Position numbers and translations under genes: made by a program | NCBI RefSeq assembly: GCF_030272615.1 | Contig: NC_081410.1 | Span: forward strand, 119,474,640-119,538,639 | Direction: 5' to 3' | From: Cryptomeria japonica | Lineage: Eukaryota; Streptophyta; Pinopsida; Cupressales; Cupressaceae | Length of the DNA: 64,000 bases | In this document: piece after piece, positions 46,142 to 59,066 of the stretch | How positions within the stretch are numbered: position 1 is the first letter of the stretch | How the letters are laid out: each line of letters begins with the position of its first letter | Notes under the pieces: generated by a model | Databases searched by the model: none | The model's input: the letters and a program-made list of their open reading frames with translations, nothing else | Told to the model about the DNA's origin: nothing

Positions 46142-49100
46142 GTATGTTTCCGATCTATCTCTCTCTCTCTGATTTGTTGAAATTGAAATTGATGATTATT
46201 CAAAAATTATTAAATTTTATAACAGACATTTTTAAAAACAATTTCTATCTAACTCAAATGGATCTTAAATTGAAACATCAATATGAAGTTAATTCTACAG
46301 GCTTCCAATATTTGTTGCAGATAAAGTTTTGTGTGCCATGTATTTCCGGCCTTTTGAACATCATGGCAAAATTTTATAATGAGCAGAGTTGGATTTGCTC
46401 AAATTAGTTTGGTCTTTGGTATAATGTAATGTATTTGATATTTACCTTGAGACACCGTTTTGAGTAGCTAGTACAAAGAAAAATTCAATTTGAGTAGCTA
46501 GCACAAAAAAATTCACTGTTACACAACAGAGATTGTATACTGAATTAGTCATTATCATCTGAATTGAACTTCTTGTTATCATATTTGCAGTTCGTCAAAT
46601 GTGGTTTTGGAGGAGAAAACTTCCCAGCAGCAACATTTCCCTGCATTGTTGGGCAACCGATTTTACGCTTTGAGGAGTCACTATGTGAGGAGGAGCTGAA
46701 AGTATGTAACCTGGCAGTACGGATACCAATGTTAAATTATTTTTATTATGACATGATTTAATACTTTTATTTTTTAAAATTCAACTAGTTAGATTGAAAG
46801 CAATCATGAATGTTGGCAGAATGTTTAGATTCTTACGAGAAGCATGCTATATTATGAATCAGATTTATATCATAGCAAGACACGGCTGTAGATAGGGGAA
46901 TCCAACTTACAAAATAAACTGTTTGGAATTGTATGAACTCAGTTTTAAAAAGCAGTCAAAATATTGACCCTTAAATTGAAGAAAAATAAAGAGTGTCAAT
47001 TGATCATATTGGTCAGCAACGACTCATCTCTGTCGTCAAATAAAAATGATGGTCTTAATCCCCATTTGGAATCAATGACGGCTAGCAATAACCTTGAGGC
47101 CCTTGAACATATTTGTGACCTCATCAAAGTTGATTACAGATCTGATCAGGAAAATCTTCCTAGGTGTTTCAAGCCCAGCTATCAGTCGATAAGCCTTAAG
47201 GAAACCCCAGACTGATTTGGAAATCTACAAGTAGCAGTGATCCATTTTGTAAATAAAATTATTCTTTGGATGAAATTTAGTGCTTCAAAATTTATACAAA
47301 AAAGAGTAAGAAGAACAGTGAGCTGGCTGACAATCCACAGCTGAGGTTTCAAATAGTCAATCAGCATAGAGGCAAGTGCAAAAACTTAATTGGATTGGAC
47401 GACGAGGAGCCAATAATGGGGGAAACTTCGCAACAGCTGCAGATCGAGTTGGTCATAACCAAGCTTAGCATATTTTTCCTCAAAGCCATTGAGCATGTTC
47501 CACTGCTCTTACCTTAACCCTAAAAAAGTTTCAAAGACTCTAACTATGGCTAAACACCTACAACAGGTTCCCTATGCATACATATAGATGTCAAGCACCC
47601 ATTTCTCTGCATTGACTTCTAAAGTCTTATGTGTTTTGAGGACTTCATGTAGGTCTTTGACTCCATCTCAAGCCATCTTTTCCAGAAATTCTGCCACAAT
47701 GATATTTTTTATGTTCTAATTATTACCATCATGTGGCTTTACAAGACCATTGTTGTGCAATTCTGCACTGCTTGGGGCCTCTTTGACTTCATCAGGTGTA
47801 CTATTGGAGTCTCGAAGGCTTGCCATCTTTCACCAACTCTTTTAATATCTCCATTGATGAGAATTTTCTTGGACAATATATTCATGGAGATGACTGTTAC
47901 TTGCTTCACCATGCTGTGATTGTCATATTGCTCTTTGTTGATGACATTGTCCTCCTCTCTCATTCTCCTGACAGCCTACAGAGATAGTTGGTTAGCCCTA
48001 TCTGAGTTTTGTGATCTTTGTCAGCTTATGGTCAACCTTAGTCAAACTAAGGCTATGGTCTTCAACACCAGGGATATTCTTTCTAGTTTTCATTTCTTTT
48101 GCAGAGGGGACTGAATGGAGATCATTACTTCTTATACCTATCTATGAGTTAGGTTTACTAAACCTCTTTCTTTGCAGCCAAACTCTTAGTCTTGTCTTTG
48201 CAAGAGAAATCTCTCTCTCTCTCTATTCTTGAGTGCCAATGCTATTAGGCACATTTCTAGGCTATCCCTTTGAAGATGCACCTCTTCCACAAAATGATTA
48301 AGCCCACAGTGTTGTATGGTTTAGCGTCTAGACTGCATAGAAGCAGATATCAGTATATCTAGGAAAATATTGAATCTCAGATTGCAAGCAAACTGACATT
48401 TTGGGAAAAAAATGATATATTTATGAAAATATCATGGACCACTATTTTGATCAGATTTTTCCAATATTTTTTTATATTATCTGATATTTGCCCTTTAAAG
48501 GCTGTAAATTGCAATTTTTTTGCTCATTTTGACTTTATTTTGCAACAAACCAGTCTTTTACTATTTAGAGTTTCTCAAGCACCAAATGATTTTTATATCT
48601 ATAGGGTGGCTAATTTATGTGTATAGCAATAGCGGCTTGTGCTGCTGTGGCTTGTAAAGTGTAATGTCCCCATCCTAGTCAGGGACTTGGGATTGAGGAG
48701 TTAGCCTATTTTTGGACCCTTGTAGGCTAACAGAGTATGGATAAAGGGGTCAGTAATGCAGTATCTTGAGGTGTGGTCTGTCTATTTGTTCTAGTTCAGT
48801 GTTGAGTTGCAATTAATATTTTAATGAAATATTAATATAAATCCCTAAAAGCAAGTTATTATTTTTAAATCTCTAATTGCCAAAAATTGCACCTTTTGGG
48901 TATTTGGGCAGCCAAGATGGAAATTAAACCTCATTCTTGATATTGAGCATTTGACATTTTCTTCTGAGAACTTGGCTATGGTGGCTAGGGTTTGGACCTG
49001 TTTTGGAGAGCGTGCATTCTTCAGAATTCAATAGCTTTGAGATTGTGAAAGATCAATTGAATTGTTGCAGCTTGGTTGGCTTCATTCAGAAGTAAAATTG

Positions 49101-52100
49101 AATTGAATTGGGGCAGATTTGGCTTCTTACAAGGCAGATTTGTTGTAGGGTTTTCCTATTTACTGTTTTGTTGTTGATTCTTCTGTGGTTTAGAGGCTTC
49201 TTTTTCCCAAACACACAGCTTGCTCATTTATTGGCACCATCTCCCACTATTTGGGTGTCTTAGTATTTAAATAAGAGCAGATCTGAATTGTTCCAGAATA
49301 AAAATCAGAACTTTGCAAGTTACTGATTTATTCTTTCTTTTCAATAAATTGGCTAAGGACCTACGGGTATGCTTCTAAATTCTCCAATTCATTGTATCAG
49401 TTGATTAAATTCATGTATTATTCAATATGTGTTGCAAATTAAAGAAACCCTCTTTTGCAACTTCTGTGTATTTCTGAAAGACCATCTTAATAATTAAAAA
49501 TTACAAAGAAGATCTACAAATTACAGCAGGTTGAAGAGTTGAACCAGCAAGGGTTCATCACATAAAGTAGCCAGTGTTGTCACGCAAGCCATTATGATTG
49601 TGCAAGTGATTGCCATGCAAGTCTTTCTGTTGTGCATATATATACCCTGTGGAAGTAAGAATGTGTGAGCTCTATTAGTACCCCTGCACATCTCTTGGGA
49701 AAGATGTTAGATGGTGCTAATATAGAATGTTTTGAGCACCATAGATTGAGATGCCTTGAAAAAGTCCCAGCCACTCGAATGCTAAGATAGATTGAGATGC
49801 CTTTCAATACACAACCAAAGGAGGCTGACCTAAATAAGTCGCTTCACCTAAAATTCATTAGAAAGTCTTTAGCTAAGATTGCAAATTCCAATATTAGTGT
49901 ATAATAATCGAGGATGTTAGGCTTTTGTAATTGTGTTACATATTTTCTATAAATCTCTCAATCGAGAAACCTGCATCATTATTTGTTGTATCAAATTTAA
50001 TGAAGAGTTAACTATGGTTACTTTTTTAACATCATTGGCATAAAGTCTAGAGTACATTTCCATTTTGATGTTCTTGAATGGTTAGTGTCGATTTGGAAAA
50101 TGTGCATGTCGATTTTGTTTAGTTACAAAAAGAAGATTATTCCTCTCCTGAGAAGAAGTTGGGCCCTTACAAAGTGGTAATGAAAGAAAGAATGAATGAA
50201 AGGTATTATATAAAAGCCCACAAATGACCAAAGTAGGGCAATGATTCACAAACTAAAACATGTTATAATAGCTAGAGGGAGCAAATAGTTGACAACATCT
50301 TGCTCACTTCCTACGTGGGGCACTTATGGCAATTATACATAGACTCAAACCATGTTACAAACATGCAAAATGGCAACATAAAATCAAATCCTTCTATGAG
50401 AATGCAATTAATGAAAAATTGAAAAAAAATTACTGACACAATTCATGGTAGTATTCATTGGGGAACTAGATTTCTTAGTTCTTCTGCCATTAAAAATGGT
50501 GTACCTTCTTAAAATTCTCTGAGATTTTATTGATAAGACAAAAAATGACAAACAGTTGGGTCCATGCTTGCAAGATTGACTCATCCAATATCCTTAAATT
50601 TCTGATAAAAAATGTCTTCAACTTTTTCATATTCTTGTATCATACAACCATCCACAACAACAATGATAAAAAAAATATGCGTGGAAATTTATTTGAGTTC
50701 ATCATATTTTCATTCCATCCCATACAACATTCACATATAGTCACCTGTTTGAAATGGCATGATAAATCCTCTCAGATTCATTTGCAGACAGGCACCTTGG
50801 TCACCATCTCATGATCTCTATGTGTGTTTTAAAGATTGCAACACAAAAGTTAAAATCGTTATCAAGTTTTTTTTATGACATGCTTTGTATTGAAGTCCAA
50901 GTTGCTACCAAGCATTTTTTATCCACGATTAATATATTGTTGTGGAATTTTTTTTGCCTGATTTGTATATGAACAATTATTTGGAAAGTTTAAAAACTTG
51001 TGTTCCTGTTCCATATCTTGTATTTCAAGCATGCAACTTCACACATTAGTCAGGTATATTAATTTCCTCAATTGGTTTCAAACTTTCAAGTGACTCAACT
51101 GCTAGTTTTATGATTTTATCCCCTTTAAACATCAGACTCACAGATCAGTTGCTGGTTGTCACATTACAAATTAAGAAGATGTTTTTGATATGTAACTTTT
51201 GTTGTTTTCCAATTTATATCTTCATTTCAATGGATTTTTTTCAAGTTGAAATGCTTGAATATTTGGACATTGGGAACAATAATGTAGGAATGGCATGAGG
51301 TATTTGAATGGTTCAAAGTAGATGATTTATGGTTTTACAATGTTCTAGGACATGGTTGTAGGTGAAGCATGTTCCAGACTTCGAAACCAGTTGGAGGTCT
51401 CATATCCCATCAAGAATGGTATCATTCAAAATTGGGAGGGTATGAGTTGCGTATGGGATCACATGCTATATGAAATATTGAAGGTAACCATCCATTTCCC
51501 ATACAAATATAAATGGTCAATTTCATACTCAAGGAGCTTATTTACTATTAAGTGTTGTATCTTTCTTTAGCCTATTTCTTCTGGGTTGTCTGTCAGATCC
51601 AAATATGATTGTTGTATTGGAATACTTTCTATTTGTTACTCTTAGTTTTGAACCTTGATTCACCAATTTTACAAAATCTTAGATAAGATTCTGGTGTTTG
51701 TGTGAACAGGTTGAACCTTCAGAATGCAAGATCCTGTTATCAGATCCACCTCTCAATCCAACAAGTAACAGACAGAAGATGGTGAATTGAGTACATTTAT
51801 TTTTAGATTTTTGGTTCTAGTTTATTGAAGAAAAATATCACATGCATTGGTTATTGTCCTGATTTCCCTATTCCTTATAATTTATACACTTAAATATACA
51901 TTTTTGACAGGTTTCTGAAAAATATTATTTTTCTTGTGACAGGCAGAGACAATGTTTGAGAAATACAATTTTGCGGGTTTGTTTATCCAGATAAGTGCTA
52001 TCTTAACACTTTATGCTCAAGGTGAATTCACCCTCTTAAACCTATTGTAATTGTTTGGTTTAGGTTTTCTCATTTTTCGGCTATCCTATATTATCATTTG

Positions 52101-55100
52101 TTCATAAACAATCTAGAGCATACATGAAGTTTTAGATTAATTTATACCTCAAAAGGAAGAAATCATGTAGCAAAGACATCATTTATGGAAAGCCCCATAG
52201 GATTTTGTAGAACTATTGTTAAACAAGGTTTTTGAAATATAAAATTTGCAATCAATAAAAATGGCAAATAAAAACTTTGTGAGGCCATTCAGCAAACCAA
52301 TTAGGGCATTCACTGTAAAATCTTGAATTTGTTTAAGTTACATATTGAATACCGTAGATGCACTTCATGATCTATCTAGAAGTAATCCTTTTCAATATAC
52401 AACTTGTTAGGTGAGGACAATATATACATAAGGCAATGAAATTATATGAGATTCTGGATCAGATAATTTAAGATGTCACATGCTAGTAATTACATGAATA
52501 TTTTGCCTACCTATAGAAAGCCCTTAGTGACAAGATATGCAATGTAGGATGAATCCTTATGCTATTGAAACTCATTTCTCAAGCATAATATAAACATTAG
52601 AATTGCAAAATTTCATCTAGTCGTTGAGTAGGCTAATTGCTCAAAAATTGTTGTTGCTGCATTCAAAATCATGATTTCATGAATGTAAAGGCAGCATTTA
52701 TCTCTAAGTGGTAATGAAGTGCCTAATGTTTATTATTTCTAGGCTTTTGTTATTGTATCCTTAAACTAGATTAAAGTCAACATAGAATTAACATGCGACA
52801 TTCTAATCAGATATAAACAATATGGGATATATTGTGGCAGGGCTCTTGACAGGTCTAGTTGTAGATTCAGGAGATGGAGTTACAAATATTGTGAGTGTCT
52901 CTACTATTCCAACATCTTTGTTTCACATTAACTATCTGGTGGAAGATTTAACAAGCAGACCTTCAATATCAAACTTTGTGTTTGCAAATATAAGGGTAAT
53001 TTATGCAATTTTTTATTGTTTCTTGCATTAATGAAAATAGAAATAAAACATTTGAGCAACATTTCTTTTTACAAACCATCATCAGTACCCAAGGATCATA
53101 CTTTGTAATTTTTATCTAAAATTTTAAATAAAATGAATTTTTGATATCTGTGTATTCTGCAGAATAGATCAAACTCTATTCTCAATGAAATTTTTCATTG
53201 CAATGGATTTGATATTTAACCTTATTAACCATGCTACATCTTGCAAACAAAAAAAAAGTAACAATTTATGAAGACACCCATTGAATTCTGCAGTCCCATT
53301 GCCAATAGAGTACATTCGCTAGGGGTGAATCCTATTTTCTACATTTTTGTGTCAGAACTTAGAAGTATTTGAGATGTCATGAATGACACAACATCCATTT
53401 GCAAATATTTCACATGATTCTGAAGAGAAAACATGTTATGGGAGTAGTGCAAAAAAGGCCTTGGAAATCGAATCAAAGGTGCTAAAGAAATGCAATTAAG
53501 CAGCGCTTCTAAATTTCCTTGCAATTTTCTGAGCATTAGGGCATTGGTACTTAAATTATTTGTCTGAAATTATCCTTGCTTCACATATGTCAGAGGAACA
53601 TCTAAACCCTAATAGATTGTTGGCAGCATAATGAATACATTGTATTTGTATAAATACTAGCATCAAGTAGATTAAGTAGATGTTGCTGCTCGACGGTGAT
53701 ATATTCAATTAGTAATAATGAGTTTATTTTGGAAAGGGTATCTCAAAAGGCATAGGCTTGTTGATATCCCTTTGATTGGATTTTTATGGCATTCTGAAGT
53801 GATGGAAATAAGCTCATCATGGCACTTGAATGCTGTTATTTTCTCTATATTGCTAGCTGTTATTGCTGTTATTAAGTGCAGTAAATCTGTCTTTGCTGAA
53901 GTTAACTCATAGCTGTTCAAAATACATTGTCAGACCCATTTCATGTTATCACGTTGGACTTCCTTCTTATTGGTAGAAGAATCTAGCAACTTTTTGTGCT
54001 CAAATAGGCTGAAAATGTTTAAATAGTAATAACTATTCAATAATGAAGGCAAATCATTCTCAAAACAAGCTACAACCGCATGCCAACTCTGCCTCTTAAA
54101 ATATAAATCATAAAAGCTCATTTCAAAAACAATTTCAAGTGTCATGGACCAAAGTGAAAATTGACCTGACCTCATGAAAACATTTATTGACATACATATG
54201 AATATTAGTCAGTGGTTAAGCACCATGACTTTACATCACCTCTTGTATATTTGTTAATAAGATATTTTTCAAGCCTCTGAAGAGAATAATTTAAAATATG
54301 TACGAAATGTCTCTGAGACTTTAATTACACCTTAAAAATCTATAGCAATAGCATTAACTACATTATAAGGTAGCCACCTTTTCTTTTTATAACAATCCCA
54401 TGCCCTCACCATCCATATTAGACTGATAATGTCAAGTAGGGTTAATGACTAGCTAAGAAAGTTAAATGACTAGGATATTTTTCAATATTCCCATGAGAAG
54501 TTCATTATCATAGGATTTTTTGGTCCCATCACCTCAACATGGCAGATCTAACATCCTTGGTGCTAATTACTATTGAAGTTAGTATCTTTTCTATCTTGTA
54601 ATTATACTTGTTTCTTGTCTCCTCCTTTGCTTATTGTCCTCTGCTAGTTGAGTTGCTCAACTATAGGAAATTTTTAGCTATTAAGTTATTGAATGTTAGA
54701 TACTCTAGCTAATAGGGTTACTTAACAACTAGCTCAAGTTTAGAAGTATCTATATTTTCCATGGAGTGACTTGGTTGTAGAACATAGAAGATATTCTGAC
54801 CATTAAGTTAGTGACTAGCTCAGATATAGAAACATGTAGAAAAAGTATTGTGATGTCACAAGGCACTGTTGGAGAAGTTGTAAGAGGTACTATTGAATAA
54901 ATAGATTTAAGTTTAAGGCATCCTAAAGTAATGGCAAATGATCTTAATTCAGCTCTTAACCTAGATTGGATACTGATGCTACTGACTACTTTTGTTGTGT
55001 TTGTATACCAGATGGTGGGATAAGCATGAGTGCACATGGATATATGTATATGAAACTTTCCATAAATCTATCATCTATCCTTTGATAAGATATATGCATG

Positions 55101-58100
55101 GGAGTTCCTTTGGAATCACAAGAATGGGTGTCCCTTGATGTTCATTGTTGTCCTTCCCTTAAGGATTGAGTTCTCTAATTAGAAATCCAACCAACTTTGT
55201 CAGATCTAACATTCCTTATGTATCTCCCTTGTTACTCAGTGATGGGATACCTTACAATTGTGGAGTTACTAAATGTTGATCAGATGAGCTAACAGAGTTA
55301 CTCACCTTCCAACTTAGAAGGATGGAAGCATCGATATCTTCCTTCTTGACAATTGATGTAGTTTTCCTGCATTTAAAGCAAATATGTTGATGCTACATAT
55401 TTCTGGGAAGCTCTTTAGGCACAATATTTCCTGATATATATTTTAGGTTTTATTGCATTTATCTAGATTTCATTTGCATTTTCCAAAATTTTCAAAAGGG
55501 CCCTTAATTCTAATGAGGGGTCAAAAAGTAGCTCACTAGTGTATTCAAGAATCGCTCCAAACAGATATGAGGGTTTCTGTCCTCTGAAAAATTACAGCCA
55601 AGGGATTTTGTCATTAATTACACATAATTTGAAAATTCAAATTTTGCAAATGTCAAATGGATAATTCAAAAAGGGATGCTAGCTTTGCCTTTATAGGCAA
55701 TTATATATATAGATACTTCAAAGATAGTTTTCAATCTCATGAAAGGTACGACGGTACTTGTTCATTCTAGTAGAGAGGCTTAGTCCATAGCTTTGATGCT
55801 AAGGATGATATTAGATCTATAAAATAATGGTCTTGGATTGAAGAAAATCCTTTAGTTCTTTCCCAAGCTATTGGGGAGATAACAATATTATCTTTCAATG
55901 GCTCACTTTGATGAAGAAAATTCTTGAAAATAGAGAAAGAAGCAATATCATAGATCAATAACTGAATTATACCAATCAATTAGTTTTCCACTTAGCACTA
56001 GTATATCTGAGCCTAACAAGTGAAATAAAGTAGGTAACCAATAGTGGAAAAATGCCTATTGAAGTGCAACCCTAATTGTTTTATTGACATTACATACACT
56101 ATCAACTCCAACAGCTACAAAACTACTAAAAGTATCATAGAACTCGCAAGGAGGACTAGTCTTGACTCTTAACCAGTATGATAGCAACCGAAAAACCAAT
56201 TTTACAATGATGGTCATGAAGGGCGTACCCACAAGAAGAGACCAAGGCTATGGTCCCATGGAGGGGAGCTAAACAATATTTCTTCGCAGATGTCACTGTA
56301 GAATATTAGGAGCCTTTTTCAGGCAAGCTGTCCTATGGATTTTTATTTCTTTTCTGGTGAGAAATTTTAGAAGGAAATAAACAATTTTAAATAAAAAATT
56401 ATAGAAACTATATGCAAATAGATGGTCCATATTGTTTTTCTTTATATTTAAAATTTAAAAATCATGTCATGCAAGCTGTCAGATAGACACAAAAAATACT
56501 GACCTGGAGGGGAAAACTTTTGACACCTGCTTAAACATTTTAGTTACATATATGGGGCTCCTATTTAATAGAGAAAGATTCATTATAATCCTATAGCTAC
56601 ATTTTTTCAATTCCAAAAGCTGTCATCAGAATAAAAACAGGAGCCCAAGCCCCTTCCATGGGACTGCATCCTAACAAAAACTAGAAGGCTACCCTCGGCG
56701 GAACTGCAGCAACAATCCTTCTCTCATCACTATCATGAATAACCACCTTATGATGACAGTCTAGTTCAAGAGCAACTCAGTCTTTGTTGACCATGTTCTC
56801 CATTAATGGGTTGGAGAAAAGATGGTGACAAAAATTATCAATAGTCTTCATAACCTGTAAGGACCTCCTTAGCTAATTACGAAGACAACAAAAGATCTGT
56901 GCCACTAAAAGAGAAGGACCATCCTTTATCCTATGCAAATCAAAATCCTGAACAAATTTATAGAGGGTGTCAAGATCCTTTTCACATTGTAGTTATGCAC
57001 AACAATCGGACCTTCATAATAGATTTTGAATGAATTCTACATAGAGGTAAATCTGAAATCATTTGACAATAACTTTTCCTGTATTACGAGTCAATGTGAT
57101 GTGGCTGTGATTTTAGATCTAAAAAAGCTATGTTGAAATTTTTCTTCTTAGTTTATTGCTAGAGATGACATTTGTCCTTTGAACTTTTGATATAGTTTAG
57201 AACTAAGTTGCAGGATTTGCTGGTCTGAGGGCCTGGTACTGGTCCGGTTTGGTTCTGGTACTAATCCTGGTCCGGTTCACCTGTGGGTTCGGCCAGGGTT
57301 CATGCCCAGGCGAGCTGGTTTGTTTGGGGTGAACCTAGACGATCGGGCCCCCAAAACATTATTTTTTTTGCAATCAGCCACTTGAAATCTGCCAGTACCT
57401 CAAAATCTTACAAATATGTCTCTGACTTGACTGATAGCATTAAATTTGTGGTGAGGATTGGATTGTGAAGGATGCTTCATAACCATGTTCCAGTTTAAAG
57501 GACCCATTTTCAACTTACAAAACACACCCAGTTTGATCAAGGTGTTGAATACCACCAACATGCACCCTTATATAAAAACAACCTTATTGCTCCTTACCAC
57601 AGGATTTACAATTAATCTTGTATACCCTCAATCCTCCAAAAGTTTGTTTTTGCCTTACTATATACCAAAAAGTGACAGAGGAGACTCCAAAATGTTAAAA
57701 GAGTACCACCAAGGGCTTCAGAATATCCTCAAGATCCCAAACTGGAGCATTATTAATCAATGTGAATGGGCATCAAATCTACTGGTTTAATGATCAGAGA
57801 ACAACATTAGGGTGAAGAACATTCAAATCAGAATGGTAGTGCCAGATGACCATAGAAAAGTCTGTAATACAAGGCATAGGAGGTGTCAACACAAGTTAAT
57901 CAACCAGAGTACAGTCGGCAGGTAGCAGTGGTTTCCTCTAAGAGCTCTGGTTTGCTAGGTCTTCCTGTAATATAAACATTATTAATTGCAGCTTAGAGCA
58001 GATATTTAATTATTGAAACAATGATACTTGAACTCAATATTATTATTTTGATATTGAACTTGATGTATATGATGCTATGATGGTATGATCATGATGCTCT

Positions 58101-58181
58101 GATTACAAGTTTATGGTGGTATTGTTGTTTATATGATGCTATGTGACATTCTAATCTTAATCCATGCTTCTAGGCTGCATC

Positions 58182-58223
<42 letters not shown>

Positions 58224-59022
58224 AATCCAAACCCCTTTTCAAAATTTTGCCGTACTGGTTCTTCGAACCCAAACCAGCAACTTAGGTTTACAAGTAGCAT
58301 AGCATGGAATATAACACATTTTTCTTGACCACGCTGAGTGTTTTCTGAAATTTTGCAGGTTCCAGTCATAGATGGATATTCATTTCCTCATGCAACCAAA
58401 CGAGTGAACATTGCAGGGCGTCACATTACTTCTTACTTGATTGAACTTCTACTTCGGAGAGGGTAGGAAAGCAGATAATGACACAAATGGATTGGATAAG
58501 CATGGATTCTAATTGGATTTCAGGAAATGGGCTTAATAAATGGAGATGTGTATCACAGGTATGCTCTAAATAGAACATCAGATTTTGAAACAGCAAGAGA
58601 AATTAAAGAGCAACTTTGCTATATCAGGTAAGATTAAGGACAGGAACTATAATACAATTCTGATTAGGAATACCTTTGATAAATTCAATATTTATGGGGT
58701 TAATAATGATTTAGCTTTTAAAAACTTGCACTAGCTATGATTTCAAAAGAGAGATTCAACTTGGACTGGAGACCACTGTATTGGTCAGGCATTATACGGT
58801 CAGTTCTTTCATTCTGTATGATATTCCTTTCTAGATTTACTCATTAAAGGTCTTTCAGATTTAAAAATATAAAAATGACATCCATTGCAGATCTATAATT
58901 TTCCAATTTCATAGGAACTTTTTAGCATTTCTGATGTTGTTTTTGCAATTCAGCTACCAGATGGAAGAGTTATCAAAGTTGGGTCAGAACGTTTTCAAGC
59001 ACCTGAAGCCTTATTCAACCCG
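46100..59022 (+). CDS. ARP2: Actin-related protein 2 (Arp2/3 complex subunit), exons 1-10, 3' end outside window
   Basis: ARP2 is one of the two actin-like subunits of the Arp2/3 complex, which nucleates branched actin filaments in the cytoplasm and in plants shapes trichomes and pavement cells. Ten coding exons give 265 codons in one continuous phase: 46100-46141, 46591-46701, 51349-51483, 51710-51781, 51943-52021, 52841-52890, 58359-58462, 58559-58627, 58735-58798 and 58954-59022. All nine complete introns are GT-AG. Both actin-fold nucleotide loops are intact (VVVCDNGTG and [10 protein letters not shown]), and the ARP2-typical [59 protein letters not shown] and [10 protein letters not shown] are present. 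A plant ARP2 is about 389 residues, so about 124 residues (from ELIDVEG-like sequence on) must lie beyond 64 kb. No stop or frameshift was seen. Introns 2 (4.65 kb) and 6 (5.47 kb) are large and transposon-filled. Confidence 0.93.
46591..46701 (+). CDS. ARP2: ARP2 exon 2
   Basis: Acceptor TTTGCAG, donor GTATGT, phase 0, 37 codons. Reads [20 protein letters not shown] and continues to [10 protein letters not shown]. It begins with Phe where the remembered Arabidopsis protein has Tyr. Confidence 0.92.
47700..48420 (+). mobile_element. LINE reverse transcriptase relic in ARP2 intron 2
   Basis: Plus-strand pieces read [20 protein letters not shown], then ISPLM and [18 protein letters not shown] (47930-47985) with the catalytic VDD, followed by [20 protein letters not shown]. 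This wording differs from the L1 copies elsewhere in the window, so it is another LINE family. It is fragmentary, with several frame changes. Confidence 0.65.
48660..49562 (+). repeat. Solo LTR (copy B) with exact target duplication, in ARP2 intron 2
   Basis: It begins TGTAATGTCCCCATCC and ends AAGGGTTCATCACA, 903 bp. TAAAG lies on both sides (48655-48659 and 49563-49567), an exact 5-bp target duplication. It shares ends and internal blocks with copy A at 26259-27422 but is inverted relative to it. It is in the sense orientation of ARP2. Confidence 0.75.
49568..51348. other. Right part of ARP2 intron 2
   Basis: No gene or recognised repeat. Ends with a TTCTAG acceptor for exon 3. Confidence 0.55.
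51349..51483 (+). CDS. ARP2: ARP2 exon 3
   Basis: 45 codons, phase 0, donor GTAACC. Reads [20 protein letters not shown], then [20 protein letters not shown]. Met-Leu after WDH replaces the Ala-Phe of the remembered Arabidopsis protein. Confidence 0.92.
51710..51781 (+). CDS. ARP2: ARP2 exon 4
   Basis: 24 codons, acceptor GAACAG, donor GTGAAT, phase 0. Reads [20 protein letters not shown] and ends RQKM. Confidence 0.92.
51943..52021 (+). CDS. ARP2: ARP2 exon 5
   Basis: 79 bases, acceptor TGACAG, donor GTGAAT, ends in phase 1. Reads [20 protein letters not shown] and LTLYAQ. The split Gly codon is completed by exon 6. Confidence 0.92.
52841..52890 (+). CDS. ARP2: ARP2 exon 6
   Basis: 50 bases, acceptor GTGGCAG, donor GTGAGT, ends in phase 0. 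Reads [17 protein letters not shown] and holds phosphate loop 2 (DSGDG). Confidence 0.92.
52891..57200. other. Left part of ARP2 intron 6 (5.47 kb)
   Basis: No exon-like sequence was found in this stretch and no transposon family was recognised. The intron is at least ten times the usual plant intron length. Confidence 0.55.
57205..58295. repeat. Possible repeat with inverted ends in ARP2 intron 6
   Basis: CTAAGTTGCAGGATTTGCTGG near 57207 and the reverse complement of CCAAACCAGCAACTTAG near 58283 resemble each other, and both lie next to GGTACTGG or GTACTGG words. The left part is GC-rich. This could be a decayed element with inverted ends or two copies of one repeat in opposite orientation. 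Confidence 0.3.
58181..58221. repeat. (AC)n microsatellite
   Basis: About 19-20 uninterrupted AC dinucleotides, 140 bp upstream of ARP2 exon 7. Confidence 0.95.
58359..58462 (+). CDS. ARP2: ARP2 exon 7
   Basis: 104 bases, acceptor TTTTGCAG, donor GTAGGA, ends in phase 2. Reads [20 protein letters not shown] and [15 protein letters not shown]. Confidence 0.92.
58559..58627 (+). CDS. ARP2: ARP2 exon 8
   Basis: 69 bases, acceptor ATCACAG, donor GTAAGA, ends in phase 2. Completes the split Gly and reads [20 protein letters not shown] and YIS. Confidence 0.92.
58735..58798 (+). CDS. ARP2: ARP2 exon 9
   Basis: 64 bases, acceptor GCACTAG, donor GTCAGT, ends in phase 0. Reads [20 protein letters not shown] then T. 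Confidence 0.92.
58954..59022 (+). CDS. ARP2: ARP2 exon 10
   Basis: 23 codons, acceptor AATTCAG, donor GTCTGT, phase 0. Reads [20 protein letters not shown] then FNP. The next exon is not found in the remaining 5 kb. Confidence 0.9.
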
Positions 59023-59066
59023 GTCTGTTATTTTCTCTTTCGCTAAGGAAAAATGAGAGCTTATAC

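Noticed and set aside
57458-57790. A 110-residue gene inside ARP2 intron 6
   Set aside because: No recognised motif and no homology by eye; the minus strand looks equally protein-like, suggesting an old repeat.
58181-58369. Small protein with a Cys-Val repeat
   Set aside because: The repeat is the (AC)n microsatellite read in one frame.
46100-59022. ARP2 as a processed pseudogene
   Set aside because: Nine GT-AG introns are present, all exons are in phase and no stop was found, so it is not a retrocopy.
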